Shown here: in pieces, positions 1 through 8,870 of the stretch
Layout of the letters: the number at the start of each line of letters is the position of its first letter
How positions within the stretch are numbered: the stretch's first letter is position 1
Origin: Blepharisma stoltei
Taxonomy: Eukaryota > Ciliophora > Heterotrichea > Heterotrichida > Blepharismidae
Length of the DNA: 64,000 nucleotides
Reading direction: 5' to 3'
Assembly (NCBI GenBank): GCA_914767885.1
Contig: CAJZBQ010000050.1
Coordinates: forward strand, 62,001 to 126,000
Notes under the pieces: generated by a model
What the model was told of the DNA's origin: nothing
The model's database searches: none
The model's input: the letters and a program-made list of their open reading frames with translations, nothing else
Translations under genes and position numbers: made by a program

Positions 1-340
1 TTGGATCGCTTATGCCACTGGCTGATGTTATCGCTCCACTTGCACTGTCATCAAATATTCCTCTTACCAACTGCAGCTGCGCAATATCCTAAATATTTAT
101 TACATTAGAAAACATTGCAGTAAAAATCATTGATCTAGCTACAGAAGCTCTCAGTAAATGTGAATCTTCTTCATCTACAAGATAATCTTTTACGTTTTTT
201 ACTCACTTGTATTCTTGTGTCCAAAGCAAAATAATAGCAACTGCTGAAGCTAGTACTAGTCCACAGGTAAGGGGATAAACGGTTCTTCTTTCGATAAGCT
301 TACGTAGCTTATGAGTGCTGGAGTGAGGAAAATTTGCCAT
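1..340 (-). CDS. Type II membrane protein, N-terminal part (cut by window start)
   Basis: The start ATG is at 338-340 on the minus strand. The first 23 or so residues are basic and hydrophilic. A single hydrophobic stretch (about residues 26-43, rich in Leu, Ala, Val, Ile) follows and is probably a signal anchor. An in-frame TGA, read as Trp, comes next, and then a hydrophilic region. Reading continues only if the 15-nt segment 89-103 (GT...AG, contains a stop) is removed as an intron, after which the frame stays open to the window edge. The gene diverges from the syntaxin gene that starts at 448. I do not recognise the family from the roughly 100 residues visible. The C-terminus lies outside the window. 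Confidence 0.6.
89..103 (-). other. 15-nt intron
   Basis: On the minus strand this reads GTAATAAATATTTAG, with GT-AG ends and an in-frame TAA and TAG. Its removal joins two open reading stretches. The same 15-nt size is seen three more times in the window, and this length is characteristic of heterotrich ciliates. Confidence 0.8.
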
Positions 341-447
341 TAATATTCTTTTAAATGATGAAATAGTGCTATAGAGTAGCTTTATTTATTTTAGTAATAG
401 AAATCAGATATTAAACTAAATAAAAAGAATTCTTTGAAGCACAATTA

Positions 448-1164
448 ATGTCGACCAACTCCAAAGGACAATCATTTTTGCTAGATCATGCTCAAATGGT
501 CAGAGATTTTCAGCATCATGTGAAAAAACTGAAAGATCATTCAAATCATATTGGCACTTCTAAAGATAACAACGAGCTTCGCTTAGCGATTGCAGCAGAA
601 AAAGAATCAGCCATGAACTTATGTCAAGAAATTCTTGACGCTTTCAAAACTCAGCCTCCTAACCGGGCCGAAAAACTCCAGCACGATAAGCTCACCAAAG
701 AGTTCGAAGCATTATCTAAGCAATTTACATTAATTTGCCGAGGATTGGTAGAAAAACAGAAAACAATTATAATAGAAGAAGAAAAAGAAAGAAGTAGCAG
801 ATCAGTAGAGCAAAGTAAAGACACAATTCATTCGTCTGATTTCAAAAGCGTCGGAGGTCTTGAAGATTCACTTTTAAATAGAAGTAGAGTAGAAGAATTA
901 GAGGTCCTGGAAAAAGATATGGAGGTCGTAAATCAGATGTTTAAAGATGTTGCAGTCATGGCAAATGAGCAAGGAGTTTTAATTGATGAGGCTGTAGAAA
1001 ATGTAGATACAGCGGTAAAGGAAACAGGGAGAGCAGAGGAGGAGCTGGTCAAAGCGGAGAAATATCAGAAGAAAAGTAAAAGGAAAGTTCTATGCATTTT
1101 AGGGATAGTGGCAATTGTTGTGATTGTGCTATTGGGTATTGTTTTAGCGACAATAGTTTTTTAA
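448..1164 (+). CDS. Syntaxin (Qa-SNARE), endosomal syntaxin 7/12/Pep12-like
   Basis: Uninterrupted 238-residue protein, a normal size for a syntaxin. The N-terminal half is helical and hydrophilic (Habc-like). The SNARE helix runs from about residue 144 to 206, with the ionic-layer glutamine at Q175 in the motif NEQGVLID, the signature of a Qa-SNARE. It is followed by a basic patch (KYQKKSKRK) and a C-terminal membrane anchor (about 215-237) ending in Phe, the tail-anchored layout. Known role of the family: target-membrane SNARE in endosome/vacuole fusion. Subfamily placement rests on the SNARE motif (EQG.LID and the A.KYQ.K.RK stretch) and is inferred. No intron or IES is seen. Confidence 0.9.
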   Translation: MSTNSKGQSFLLDHAQMVRDFQHHVKKLKDHSNHIGTSKDNNELRLAIAAEKESAMNLCQEILDAFKTQPPNRAEKLQHDKLTKEFEALSKQFTLICRGLVEKQKTIIIEEEKERSSRSVEQSKDTIHSSDFKSVGGLEDSLLNRSRVEELEVLEKDMEVVNQMFKDVAVMANEQGVLIDEAVENVDTAVKETGRAEEELVKAEKYQKKSKRKVLCILGIVAIVVIVLLGIVLATIVF

Positions 1165-1458
1165 GGGTTTTGTAATTATTTTTGTTAATATAATAAATAC
1201 CTAAGTTAATAAGAGAGATTTGCTATCTAAGTAATCGTCAATTATATTCATTTATAATAAATCTTAGTGAGCATTTTGTAAAAATTACCTATATTAGCCA
1301 CATTTACAATAAACATTTTAAGTAAGAAATATATTGAAAAAGAAAGCTTGATGCCTAAATCGAGTCCTCAGTTTAAAGATATCAACTAAGCAGCTGTAAA
1401 CTGGGGAGGATTTTAATATCTTAAGGCTAATATTAAGGTTAAATTTCGTTAAAAAATA

Positions 1459-1845
1459 TTATTTATTAGAATTTTCTTGGGATTTTGTTGTGTTTTTGGG
1501 TGGTCTTAGGATCCTAGCTCTTTTTCTAGCTTTAAAATTGGTTTCTGGAGGGTATTTAGCAATTAATTCAGAAAACCGGCTTTGATCTCTGTAAAATATC
1601 AAATGCATTGCAAAAATTGAGGTAGCTGATAAAGCAAAAGACATCAAGGTAAAGCCAAGCCGAGTTGTAAAGGTTTGTCCAGGGTAAACTACACAGTAAA
1701 CTCTTTTAAACATCCAGCCTCCTATAAGAGGTGGGAAGCCAAAATTTAAAATCCTTGTTGCCCATTTGAGAACATAAGTAAGGTCATCTTCTTCTAAATA
1801 ATACATGTATCTAGCTATTCTTATAAGCTGCCATGGATTTTCCAT
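1459..1845 (-). CDS. Small two-TM membrane protein, unrecognised
   Basis: ORF of 128 residues with ATG at 1843-1845. Two hydrophobic segments (about residues 33-50 and 62-84) suggest a hairpin membrane protein. The N-terminal part (WQLIRIARYMYYLEEDD) is amphipathic and the last 30 residues are very basic with Pro and Ser/Asn, suggesting an exposed tail. No family recognised. It converges with the syntaxin gene. The 294-bp gap between them shows only AT-rich sequence. Confidence 0.55.
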   Translation of the reverse strand: MENPWQLIRIARYMYYLEEDDLTYVLKWATRILNFGFPPLIGGWMFKRVYCVVYPGQTFTTRLGFTLMSFALSATSIFAMHLIFYRDQSRFSELIAKYPPETNFKARKRARILRPPKNTTKSQENSNK

Positions 1846-2138
1846 ACTGTATTTTACAAATTTAATGAAAAATCCATAATTTATTATGCCATCTTAGATG
1901 CTGCTTTAAATAAGAGATTGAATTAAAGCAGAAAGATTTTTAAACATAAAGGATTGTACAATTTAATAATCTTAATAAAAGCATATATTTTAGGCAGTCA
2001 GGCTGATTTCTATATTTTTATATGTTTGGGTTCTGTTAATGCTATTTTTTAATTATCCTACACATGAATTCATAATAATTCGCTGTTATCTCATTATGAT
2101 GCTACAGAATGTGATTTATTTTTATAATTATCTTAGAT

Positions 2139-3812
2139 ATGGAAACTGAGAGTGATTCTGAAAAAGAGATACAAGCCAAAAGCGATTCCGATAGCGAGAC
2201 AGAAAAAGAAAGGCAAGCCAAAAAAGAATTTCTTCACAAAGAAATCGTTGAAATGAACTATAGTCCAGAAGAGTTTACCGAATTTTGCCAGACCCGAAAA
2301 GGGACTGACATTGATCTCTGGCATATTTCAGAACTCGAAGTATGTGTCAAAGAGTTCAAGCTTGCCCATCAACCTAATATAAATAGAAAATCAAGTTGAG
2401 GTGATGAAAAACCCTTTACGATTGAACAACCTGTTCGAGAATCCCCACATTTAGAATCCCCCAGAGCCAAACGGCAGTCCATAAACATAATTCTTCCCAG
2501 AAAATCAATGCCAGAGCCCTGAAACCAAGAAAGCCCAGAAAACGCTCCATACTCTCATACAGCCATAAAAGCCCATGATAATCAATTATCACTAGAAGAC
2601 TCAGTGTCTGTAAAAGTAGAAGAGTAAGGTATAAATAGAGCAATAAAAAGGTCAGGAGGAATGTTTTCCTTTACAAAAGTCTGTTTTCCGATGACTACAA
2701 CTCCGCTGAATTGGCATGTGGAAAGGACTATTGATGATTTTATATGACTGAGATCAGTACTCGCGGTATCATATCCAGCTTGCTATATCCCGCCAAATCC
2801 TCCAAAATATGTAAAAAGCCATCTGCAGAGCGGAGATTTAGATGAAAATCTAAATAAACAAAGAGTGTTCCTACAAAATTTTATATCAAGCGTAGTAAGA
2901 AACCAGCTATTTCGACGATCTATACATTTGCAGGGTTTTTTAAAAGAAGCGGACCCTAGTGAGTTTAATCAGCTGAAAAAGCAGTCAAATAAGCTGAAAA
3001 AGCCGAATAAGATTGAAGAGCATTGAACTATGGAAGGATACGTCATTTGTGACCCTTTTCTTGAAGAAAAAGAATGCACAGTTTTAGATGAATATTTGCA
3101 TTACACCGAAGCAATGAAGAAAAAAATTAAGCGGCAAACTGATACGCTGATTGAGGCTATTAAAGAAGTCTCGCAGCTTATTTTTGATATTTCTAAGAGC
3201 TTTGAAATATTAGAAAGTTTGCAAGATTACTTTCCAGAAGTAATACCTATTTAGATTCCTGCCTCAAAACTTCATTATAATCTTTTAAAAAACAGTTTTT
3301 TACTATGATCAGAGCACGAAATCGAGACCTCAAAAATAATCAAAGATTATTATAATATTTATTTCAAATACGGATACACAGAAATTTCATCATTAAAAGA
3401 GTTCGTAAAAGAACGTGAAAATAAATTAGCAATTTATCAAAAATCATTAAATGCATTTGATAAAAAAAAAGAAAAGCTATGAAACACAAAAGACGTCTCA
3501 AAATGGGGCTGCAACCCTGAAGAACAATTAGACATAAATAAGCTCTTGCAGAATAAACAATTTGCCTTTACCAAAATGCTACATAAAGAAGGAAAAGAAA
3601 TAGAAAAGCTGAAAAATGAGTTTTCTTATTATAATTTTCAAGTAAAAGCTGAAACCAGAAGGGTTTTTTTAGAAAATCAAGTCATTGCGAATGGCCATTT
3701 TTCTGAGTCTGGGAAAGCGTTTGCAGATCATTCGATGTCTATGCATAAAAGATGGACTGATTTTGTTGAGAGTCTAGATAAAATTAGGGTGGAATGCATT
3801 TCGTCTAGTTAA
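2139..3812 (+). CDS. Sorting nexin with PX domain (SNX1/2-like), two 15-nt introns
   Basis: Removal of introns 2624-2638 and 3240-3254 and reading of TGA as Trp gives one 547-residue protein. Residues 1-160 are acidic and low-complexity. A PX domain follows (about 165-275): a phosphoinositide-binding core with the FxWLR..L...YP...IPPNPPK pattern, where the Trp is encoded by TGA. The remaining 270 residues are charged and helical, as expected for a BAR-type dimerisation region. Family role: binding of PI3P/PI(3,5)P2 membranes and cargo sorting in endosomes. The size matches SNX1/2-type proteins; exact orthology is inferred. It shares endosomal traffic with the syntaxin and AP-1 sigma genes nearby, but in a ciliate that is not evidence of co-regulation. 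Confidence 0.82.
2624..2638 (+). other. 15-nt intron in sorting nexin gene
   Basis: GTAAGGTATAAATAG. Removal joins the acidic N-terminus to the PX domain in frame and removes an in-frame TAA. Confidence 0.85.
3240..3254 (+). other. 15-nt intron in sorting nexin gene
   Basis: GTAATACCTATTTAG. Contains in-frame stops; removal fuses the PX/linker part to the C-terminal helical region. Confidence 0.85.
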
Positions 3813-3879
3813 TTATTATATTCTATATAAGTAAAATAAAAAAATCTAGTTAATTATTATTTTCTATATAAGTAAAAAA
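3804..3879. repeat. Tandem duplication, 41-bp period, across the sorting nexin stop codon
   Basis: Two near-identical copies (3804-3843 and 3845-3879), each starting TCTAGTTAATTATTAT. The first holds the TAA of the sorting nexin gene and the second lies in the spacer before the next gene. Looks like a recent local duplication. Confidence 0.7.
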
Positions 3880-3917
3880 GCACCAGGCCTTCCCATGAAA
3901 GAATAATTTTTTGAAAA

Positions 3918-4352
3918 ATGGAAAAATCAGGCGATGGGGTTGTAGGGAAACACAAGCAAATTGCTCAGGATTGGGAAGTTGAGTATAAGCCTTTATATGA
4001 GCAGCTGAGAAGCAAAAAAGTATTAACTGAGGAAATATGACAAGAATCTGTAAACTCACTGGTGTCGCCTGATGGGATTAATGAAGAGGACCTTGAAGTT
4101 TTCCAATATTATGGTAATAAAAGACTGCAAAAAGATTCTGGAGGAAAAATAAACATAAAAGCCAGAGATCTAGCCAAGTTTAGGAACGCAAGAAAAGATA
4201 TAGTCTATAAAGAAGAAGACCAGCTAACCTTAAAAATTGTTCCAGCAGAGAGAAAAAGATCCAGGACTCCACCCTTAGAAAAGTTTAAAAAAACTATAAA
4301 AATCAAGAAAAATAGCCAAAAAAATCCAGAAAAAGCTTGTAATAAATTATAA
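3918..4352 (+). CDS. Small basic protein, unrecognised
   Basis: 144 residues if the start is the ATG at 3918, the first ATG after an in-frame TAA at 3903. One internal TGA (4038-4040) is read as Trp. The first 60 residues are acidic/helical. The last 50 are rich in Lys and Arg with RKRSRTPP and KKTIKIKKN, looking like a nuclear localisation tail. No known domain recognised. The stop is 9 bp from the stop of the convergent gene on the other strand. Confidence 0.6.
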
Positions 4353-4360
4353 GACTTAAT

Positions 4361-5994
4361 TTAAACTAGTATTTTATAGCTTGCACTAGACTGAGTGAAA
4401 TCATTCAACTCCACTTTTCTTGGTTTACCTCCTGCAACTTTATTAAGGAACATAGAAACCGCTACTCCAAGAATTGCAATTGTAATGATCCATCCCCAAA
4501 TTCAGAAACTTTTCATATCTGGCTTATTTGCTATCATTTTGGCTGGATTTTTTTCACAAAAATTAGCATTGCAAGCTCTCTTGCATGATTCTTTATTGTC
4601 AGTAGCTTCTTTACAGAAGCTAGAGCAGTCTAGTTCACAACTGGAAAGTTTTTTCTGAATCGGTTTGATAATAACCCGATTTATTTCTATTTCTTTATAT
4701 ACAGATCCTTGGTTTATAGATGTTTCTGTCCTTAAATCAGTGCTAGTATAACTACCAGACGAATTCTCTTGATTTTCATAATTATTAAATGCAGCTTTTT
4801 CTATATTTGACTCTTGGCTATCTTCAATAGTTGCTCCATTTTTAATCTGACTGATAATTTTGGCTTCTTCATTGATGGGGCTTTCTTCTATTCTATTGTA
4901 TCTTCTTGTACTGACTTTTCTATATGCAAATTCTTTATTGTTTGGGTCGGCACTGACTATTTCCACTTCTATGTGGGATTCAGTGGAGCCATCAAAATGG
5001 GCTTTTTCAGCTTCAATATCAGTAGGGTCTTGTTTTTTGTTGGATTAAGATTAAGATTAAGATTACGCTGGGTATTTAAGGTCCCTACTACGTCTGAGGT
5101 CGCATGCCACGGTTTCCCGTGTGGTGGCAGAGCGTTCACCAAGCCCGGGCCGAAACCCCCGGCTTCTCGGTAGAGGTATTGTCAAGGGCCGTCTCATACC
5201 GGCTTTGCTGACCACCTCCATTTCCAACTTGGATCGTCGCCTAAGTTTACGCCAACTCCGCTTCGTCGTCCGCCAGATCTGCCCATTGAAGGGCACCTTT
5301 TCAACTGGAGAGACCCCCGTTTTGGTGTCTAACTCGCCTCCCCTCTTTTCCGGTCATCCCGAGAAAGAACTCAACAGCTTTCGCCATTCGGGGCGAGCCA
5401 CTAAAGCAGCTTAGGCAGGTAATTCACCCTGCCTCATTTCGGGCACTCACTGGGCTGAGCGCTGCTGGCAAAAAGAAGTCACGAATAACTGCCCATAGGT
5501 CTGGTCGCAAAAACAGCGGCTCTCGCGCTTAGGCCTCTCGCTTCGAGGTCCCAGACGTTGTTGGGCTAATTCCTGGCTCCAAAAACCATGCCCGGATATA
5601 CATGGGTAGCCACCACTGAGAGGGTGGGTCGGTCGCCATACGCCATTTTTTATGTATATGTTTTTTGTTGGATAATAGGCACATCGTCGATTTGGACTAA
5701 AAGTCCACTTTTAAGCTGAGTATAGAGTTCTGGGGTCAGTAAGTGTTTACAGCCGCACTGTTGAGGGCATTGAGCTGCTGCTATGCCTTTGGTAAATTGG
5801 AAACATATGTCTACGCATTTAAGAGGGCAGCCCATTACTGATTCAATATTTGCTGCTTCTTCACTATTCACAGATTGCAATGCAAAGGTCTCTCCTGTCT
5901 CAATTTGAAGTATGCGAGAAGTCAGGATTATATTAGCGCCTGCAATAAAAAATAATGTTAACGGAGCACAATTTTTCATTATAACTATTACCAT
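4361..5994 (-). CDS. Cys-rich type I membrane protein, interrupted by an IES carrying a retroposon
   Basis: Two exons around a 653-bp TA-bounded insertion (5025-5677) make a 326-residue protein. The N-terminus has a signal-peptide-like hydrophobic stretch. The luminal part carries two copies of a Cys motif: CPLKCVDIC followed by a second C..C pair, and later CELDCSSFC followed by another C..C pair, so the ectodomain is a diverged duplication. After a Ser/Asn/Glu-rich linker comes a single TM segment near the C-terminus (a TGA-coded Trp, then WGWIITIAILGVAVSMF) and a short basic tail. No named family recognised. Joining TA 5676-5677 to TA 5023-5024 gives ...DDVPTDIEAEK... in frame, whereas joining at the retroposon's own target duplication does not keep the frame. 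Confidence 0.65.
5025..5677. other. Predicted IES, 653 bp, TA-bounded, containing retroposon R1
   Basis: TA at 5023-5024 and at 5676-5677. Excision restores the Cys-rich membrane protein frame. Without the 628-bp retroposon only 25 bp of this IES would remain. Confidence 0.6.
5046..5673 (-). mobile_element. SINE-like retroposon R1 (628 bp including one TSD copy)
   Basis: Flanked by a perfect 15-bp duplication TGTTTTTTGTTGGAT at 5031-5045 and 5659-5673. In its own orientation (minus) it begins with a head close to ATAAAAAATGGCG and ends in a tandem tail (TTAATC)n at 5046-5065. The body is GC-rich relative to the host genes. No reverse transcriptase is encoded. Confidence 0.8.
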
Positions 5995-6288
5995 CCATTT
6001 TAAAATTCATCTTAGAATCTGTTTGAATTTTTTGAAATGCAAATTATGAGCCTTAATGAAATAGAGATGCTATTAAAATTTCTTGTAAATGAAAATCTTA
6101 ATCAGAGGTAAAATATCAAAAGTTTGTACCTATTAGATATTCAAAAAAAGGAAAATCAATAAAATCAACTTTTCTAGCTCTGACAAGAATCTTTTATAAA
6201 TTAGGCACTTTTATATTGCATCTTTATAATTAAAATGCAATTGCATGTGAATTTGTAAAAAATAAATATGTAAATAATTTTGAGTTAT

Positions 6289-8018
6289 ATGAAGCGATTT
6301 ACCCAACCTAAATTTGGCATTGAAAAGCTGAGAAGATACATCGAAAACCATGTCCCTCAAACAAAACAAGTTTCCCCTCGATCTTCTCATACATCAGATT
6401 CCTTATCGTCCCCAGCAGCTTGACCATCAAAGATTGAAAGAAAAGAAAATCAGTTTGGAATCCGATTAAATATCAAAGGAATTACCATTAATTCTAACGA
6501 AAAATCAGGACAAACATATATTGAATGTAAAAATGATGTACCTATATTAAAAAAAGACCCTATCACCTACAAAAATCATAAACAGAAGCTACTTACAAAG
6601 CCAATAAAAATGAGTACGGTTTCTCTGAATGTTTCAACAACTTTTTTTGAGGAAGAGAGTCATCTAAAATCTGAGGTGACTACACCTAAATATTTTCAAA
6701 GAAGCATCCTATCAAGAAGCTCAGTGTTTCGTGGAAATCAAAAAAACTCTGGATCTCCTCCCTGTTTAGCTTCTAACAGCTTTGAAAAAGATTTATTATT
6801 TAGGACTTGCTCATTGTCAAACTCAAACAAAAAATCTCTAAAATCTTTTTCATTTCACCGAAAAACCAACTCATTTGGAGGCGAAAACGTAAAATCTCTT
6901 TCTAAAGGAGGAGGATTTATGGCTGCTGGACCTTTAAAGCATATAAGTTTAAGTTTTAATGAATTTATCTTGCCTTTAGTGTCTTCTAAGTCTCTTTCTT
7001 GAGGTTCAGCTAACAGCTCTATACAACAGTAGGTGAATCGGACTAACTGTCGAACCGTTAAAGCTATTGAGCCCTTTCAGACTCCTCTAATCTGTGCCAG
7101 CCTCAGCACAGACCATTTCTCTTCAAACCGATACTCTAAAGAAGCTTGACTTCTCTCACTGAGTTCGGTTTATCAGTCCAGACTGGTGTATCAGGACAAC
7201 GGACTCATCCCTAACTCCCATTTTAAATATTGTGAAAACTTAACTTAACTTAGCTTACTAATTATAACGCTTAACGTCCACTACGGGGTTAGCTAAGCCA
7301 AGACCTCCGCTCGCCTTTCGCCGCATCGGGTCCACAGACCTCTGGGCCGGTCCGCTTCGTTCACCAAGGTGCGCCTAGGGGCAAGTGTTGCCGGCTTCGA
7401 CGGCTCATGAATGAGCTACTTGCTTGTGACATGGGTTGCCATTCCGAAAACCCAAAAAAAGGATTTTCTGGTAGGCTTTCGGCAAAAAGGAAAAACACGT
7501 AGCCTGAGACGTAACGCCCAGTTTCACGCTAGGGAGTTGCCCAATGGGTCGTGTGGACTCTGCTGGGCTTCCCCTTTCCAACTGCCGTGCTTTCCTTCCC
7601 CACGAGGAAAAAACCATCTCTGAGAATAGACTAGGGCTAGGCTCTATACTCCACCAGAATTGCTTACCTAGCATTGCCGTCCATCTCCGAAATGGCAAAA
7701 CCTTGCCGGATATAATTAAAATATGAGTCGAGGCTGCATGGCCGGAGGCCATGCCCAGACGAAGACGCCATATTTTAATTATAAATATTGTGAAAACATA
7801 TAAAAGTTCGATCCTTGAAATTTAAAAATGCAGCTTTAGGAGAAACGAAAGAGGAGGGAAAATGAAGTTTCCAGATTATTAAGAACCCAATTTTCCCTGC
7901 TTATAAAGTTCAGAATTTAGGGGAAACTGAAGATGAAATTCCAGCTAATCATGCTAAAATACACATAAAAAAACGGGCTGAAAATTGTAAATTAATATTA
8001 CATAAAAAAAATTTTTAA
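6289..8018 (+). CDS. Ser/Lys-rich protein, unrecognised, interrupted by a 0.8-kb IES
   Basis: Exon 1 runs from ATG 6289 to about 7011 with two TGA-coded Trp residues; exon 2 from about 7801 to TAA 8016-8018. The two are in frame if a TA-bounded piece is removed (TA 7011-7012 to 7799-7800, 788 bp; an equally good pair is 7022-7023 to 7801-7802, 779 bp). The product is about 313 residues, hydrophilic, Ser/Lys/Asn rich, without a recognisable domain, and probably largely disordered. The coding look of exon 2 rests on codon-like composition only. Confidence 0.5.
7013..7800. other. Predicted composite IES, 788 bp
   Basis: Contains about 210 bp of GC-richer sequence with no match elsewhere in the window (7013-7223) and then retroposon R2. 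Two TA pairs give the same frame, so the exact ends are uncertain. Confidence 0.5.
7240..7797 (-). mobile_element. SINE-like retroposon R2 (558 bp including one TSD copy)
   Basis: Perfect 16-bp TSD TAAATATTGTGAAAAC at 7224-7239 and 7782-7797. Head (minus) ATAATTAAAATATGGCG, tail of (TTAAG)-type repeats at 7240-7255. The first 100 or so bp of the head side match retroposon R4 nearly base for base. Confidence 0.85.
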
Positions 8019-8121
8019 TTAGCATGATTTCTTTCCAATTAATTCCCATATAGCCATCTCGATGGTTTTTATTTTATTTATTTTATGTAAAATTATTTAT
8101 TCTGCTACTTTTGCATTATAA

Positions 8122-8761
8122 ATGATCCACTTCTTACTTTTGATCAGCCGGCATGGAAAAATCAGGTTATCAAAATTTTACACTGCTTTTCCTATAACTC
8201 ATCTCTTGAGTGAGCAAAAAAATTTTGCTTGTCCCACATGGTAATTTTTTGAAAAGTCTGGTTTTTATTCTCAAAAAATGGTTTAGTTTGCATTTAGAGG
8301 TCATAAGAGATTTTTCCAAAGATTTTGATCGCTTATAAAGGAGGGGAGTAAGAGAAAGAGATAAAATGCTAAAAGAAGTATTTTAAATTCAGATAAAAAC
8401 AACAGTCATAGGTAGAAACAGCAAGCTTTGCAACTTTTTAGAATGGCGTGACATGATCTTAGTTACCAAGAGGTATGCAAGCTTATATTTTGTGGCAGCA
8501 GTCGATAAAGAAGATAACGAGCTCAGCATGCTCAATATAATTCATTCATTTGTAGAGGTCCTTGACAAATATTTTAACAGTGTCTGCGAGCTTGACATTA
8601 TCTTCAATTTCCACAAGGCATATTATATACTTGACGAAATGATAATGGGAGGCTACATAGTTGAGACCAGCAAAACCCAAATCCAAAGAATCATTGCAAG
8701 CCAGGAATCACAGTTCGAAGACAGCAAAGAAGAAGACAAAAAAGGGAAGCCGAAAAAATAA
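8122..8761 (+). CDS. AP1S: Clathrin adaptor AP-1 sigma subunit
   Basis: Removing a 154-bp IES (8197-8350) and a 15-nt intron (8378-8392) gives a 156-residue protein, the family's usual length. The N-terminus MIHFLLLISRHGKIRLSKFY matches the sigma-adaptin start (M..FLLLFSRQGK.RL.K.Y). Later the very conserved CNFLEWRDM, KRYASLYF, NELSMLNIIHSFVEVLDKYF, CELDIIFNFHKAYYILDEM and GGYIVETSK blocks follow. These mark AP-1 (FLEWRD, GG..) rather than AP-2. Role: small subunit of the AP-1 clathrin adaptor at the trans-Golgi/endosome. The restored N-terminus is the best single proof in this window that a TA-bounded segment is eliminated DNA. Confidence 0.95.
8197..8350. mobile_element. IES: decayed MITE (154 bp) in AP1S
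   Basis: TA at 8195-8196 and 8349-8350. The left end (AACTCATCTCTTGAGTGAGC) and right end (GAGGGGAGTA) are degenerate versions of the MITE termini seen intact at 20683-21054. Excision joins ...FYTAFP to IRERDKM in the AP-1 sigma sequence. Confidence 0.85.
8378..8392 (+). other. 15-nt intron in AP1S
   Basis: GTATTTTAAATTCAG, carrying an in-frame TAA. Removal connects KMLKE to IKTTVIGR, matching the sigma-adaptin alignment. Confidence 0.85.
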
Positions 8762-8870
8762 TTCTTAACTACGATTATTTAGACATTTCATCTACATAAA
8801 ATAAAGAAAATTTAGTTATGCTTACAAATATGAGCAAATCATAGATAAAATTACAGATTTATATAATAAA

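Noticed and set aside
5031-5673. Excision of R1 exactly at its target duplication
   Set aside because: It leaves the downstream exon one base out of frame and full of TGA codons; a TA pair just outside gives a clean frame.
7013-7223. tRNA-derived segment (a GGTTCGA-like box on the minus strand near 7060)
   Set aside because: No cloverleaf or A box at the right distance could be drawn by eye.
7405-7752. 115-codon minus ORF (and similar 80-110 codon ORFs at 5063-5414, 28536-28952, 52996-53307)
   Set aside because: All lie inside GC-rich retroposon bodies, where stops are rarer by composition. They differ from copy to copy and match no protein family; likely chance frames.
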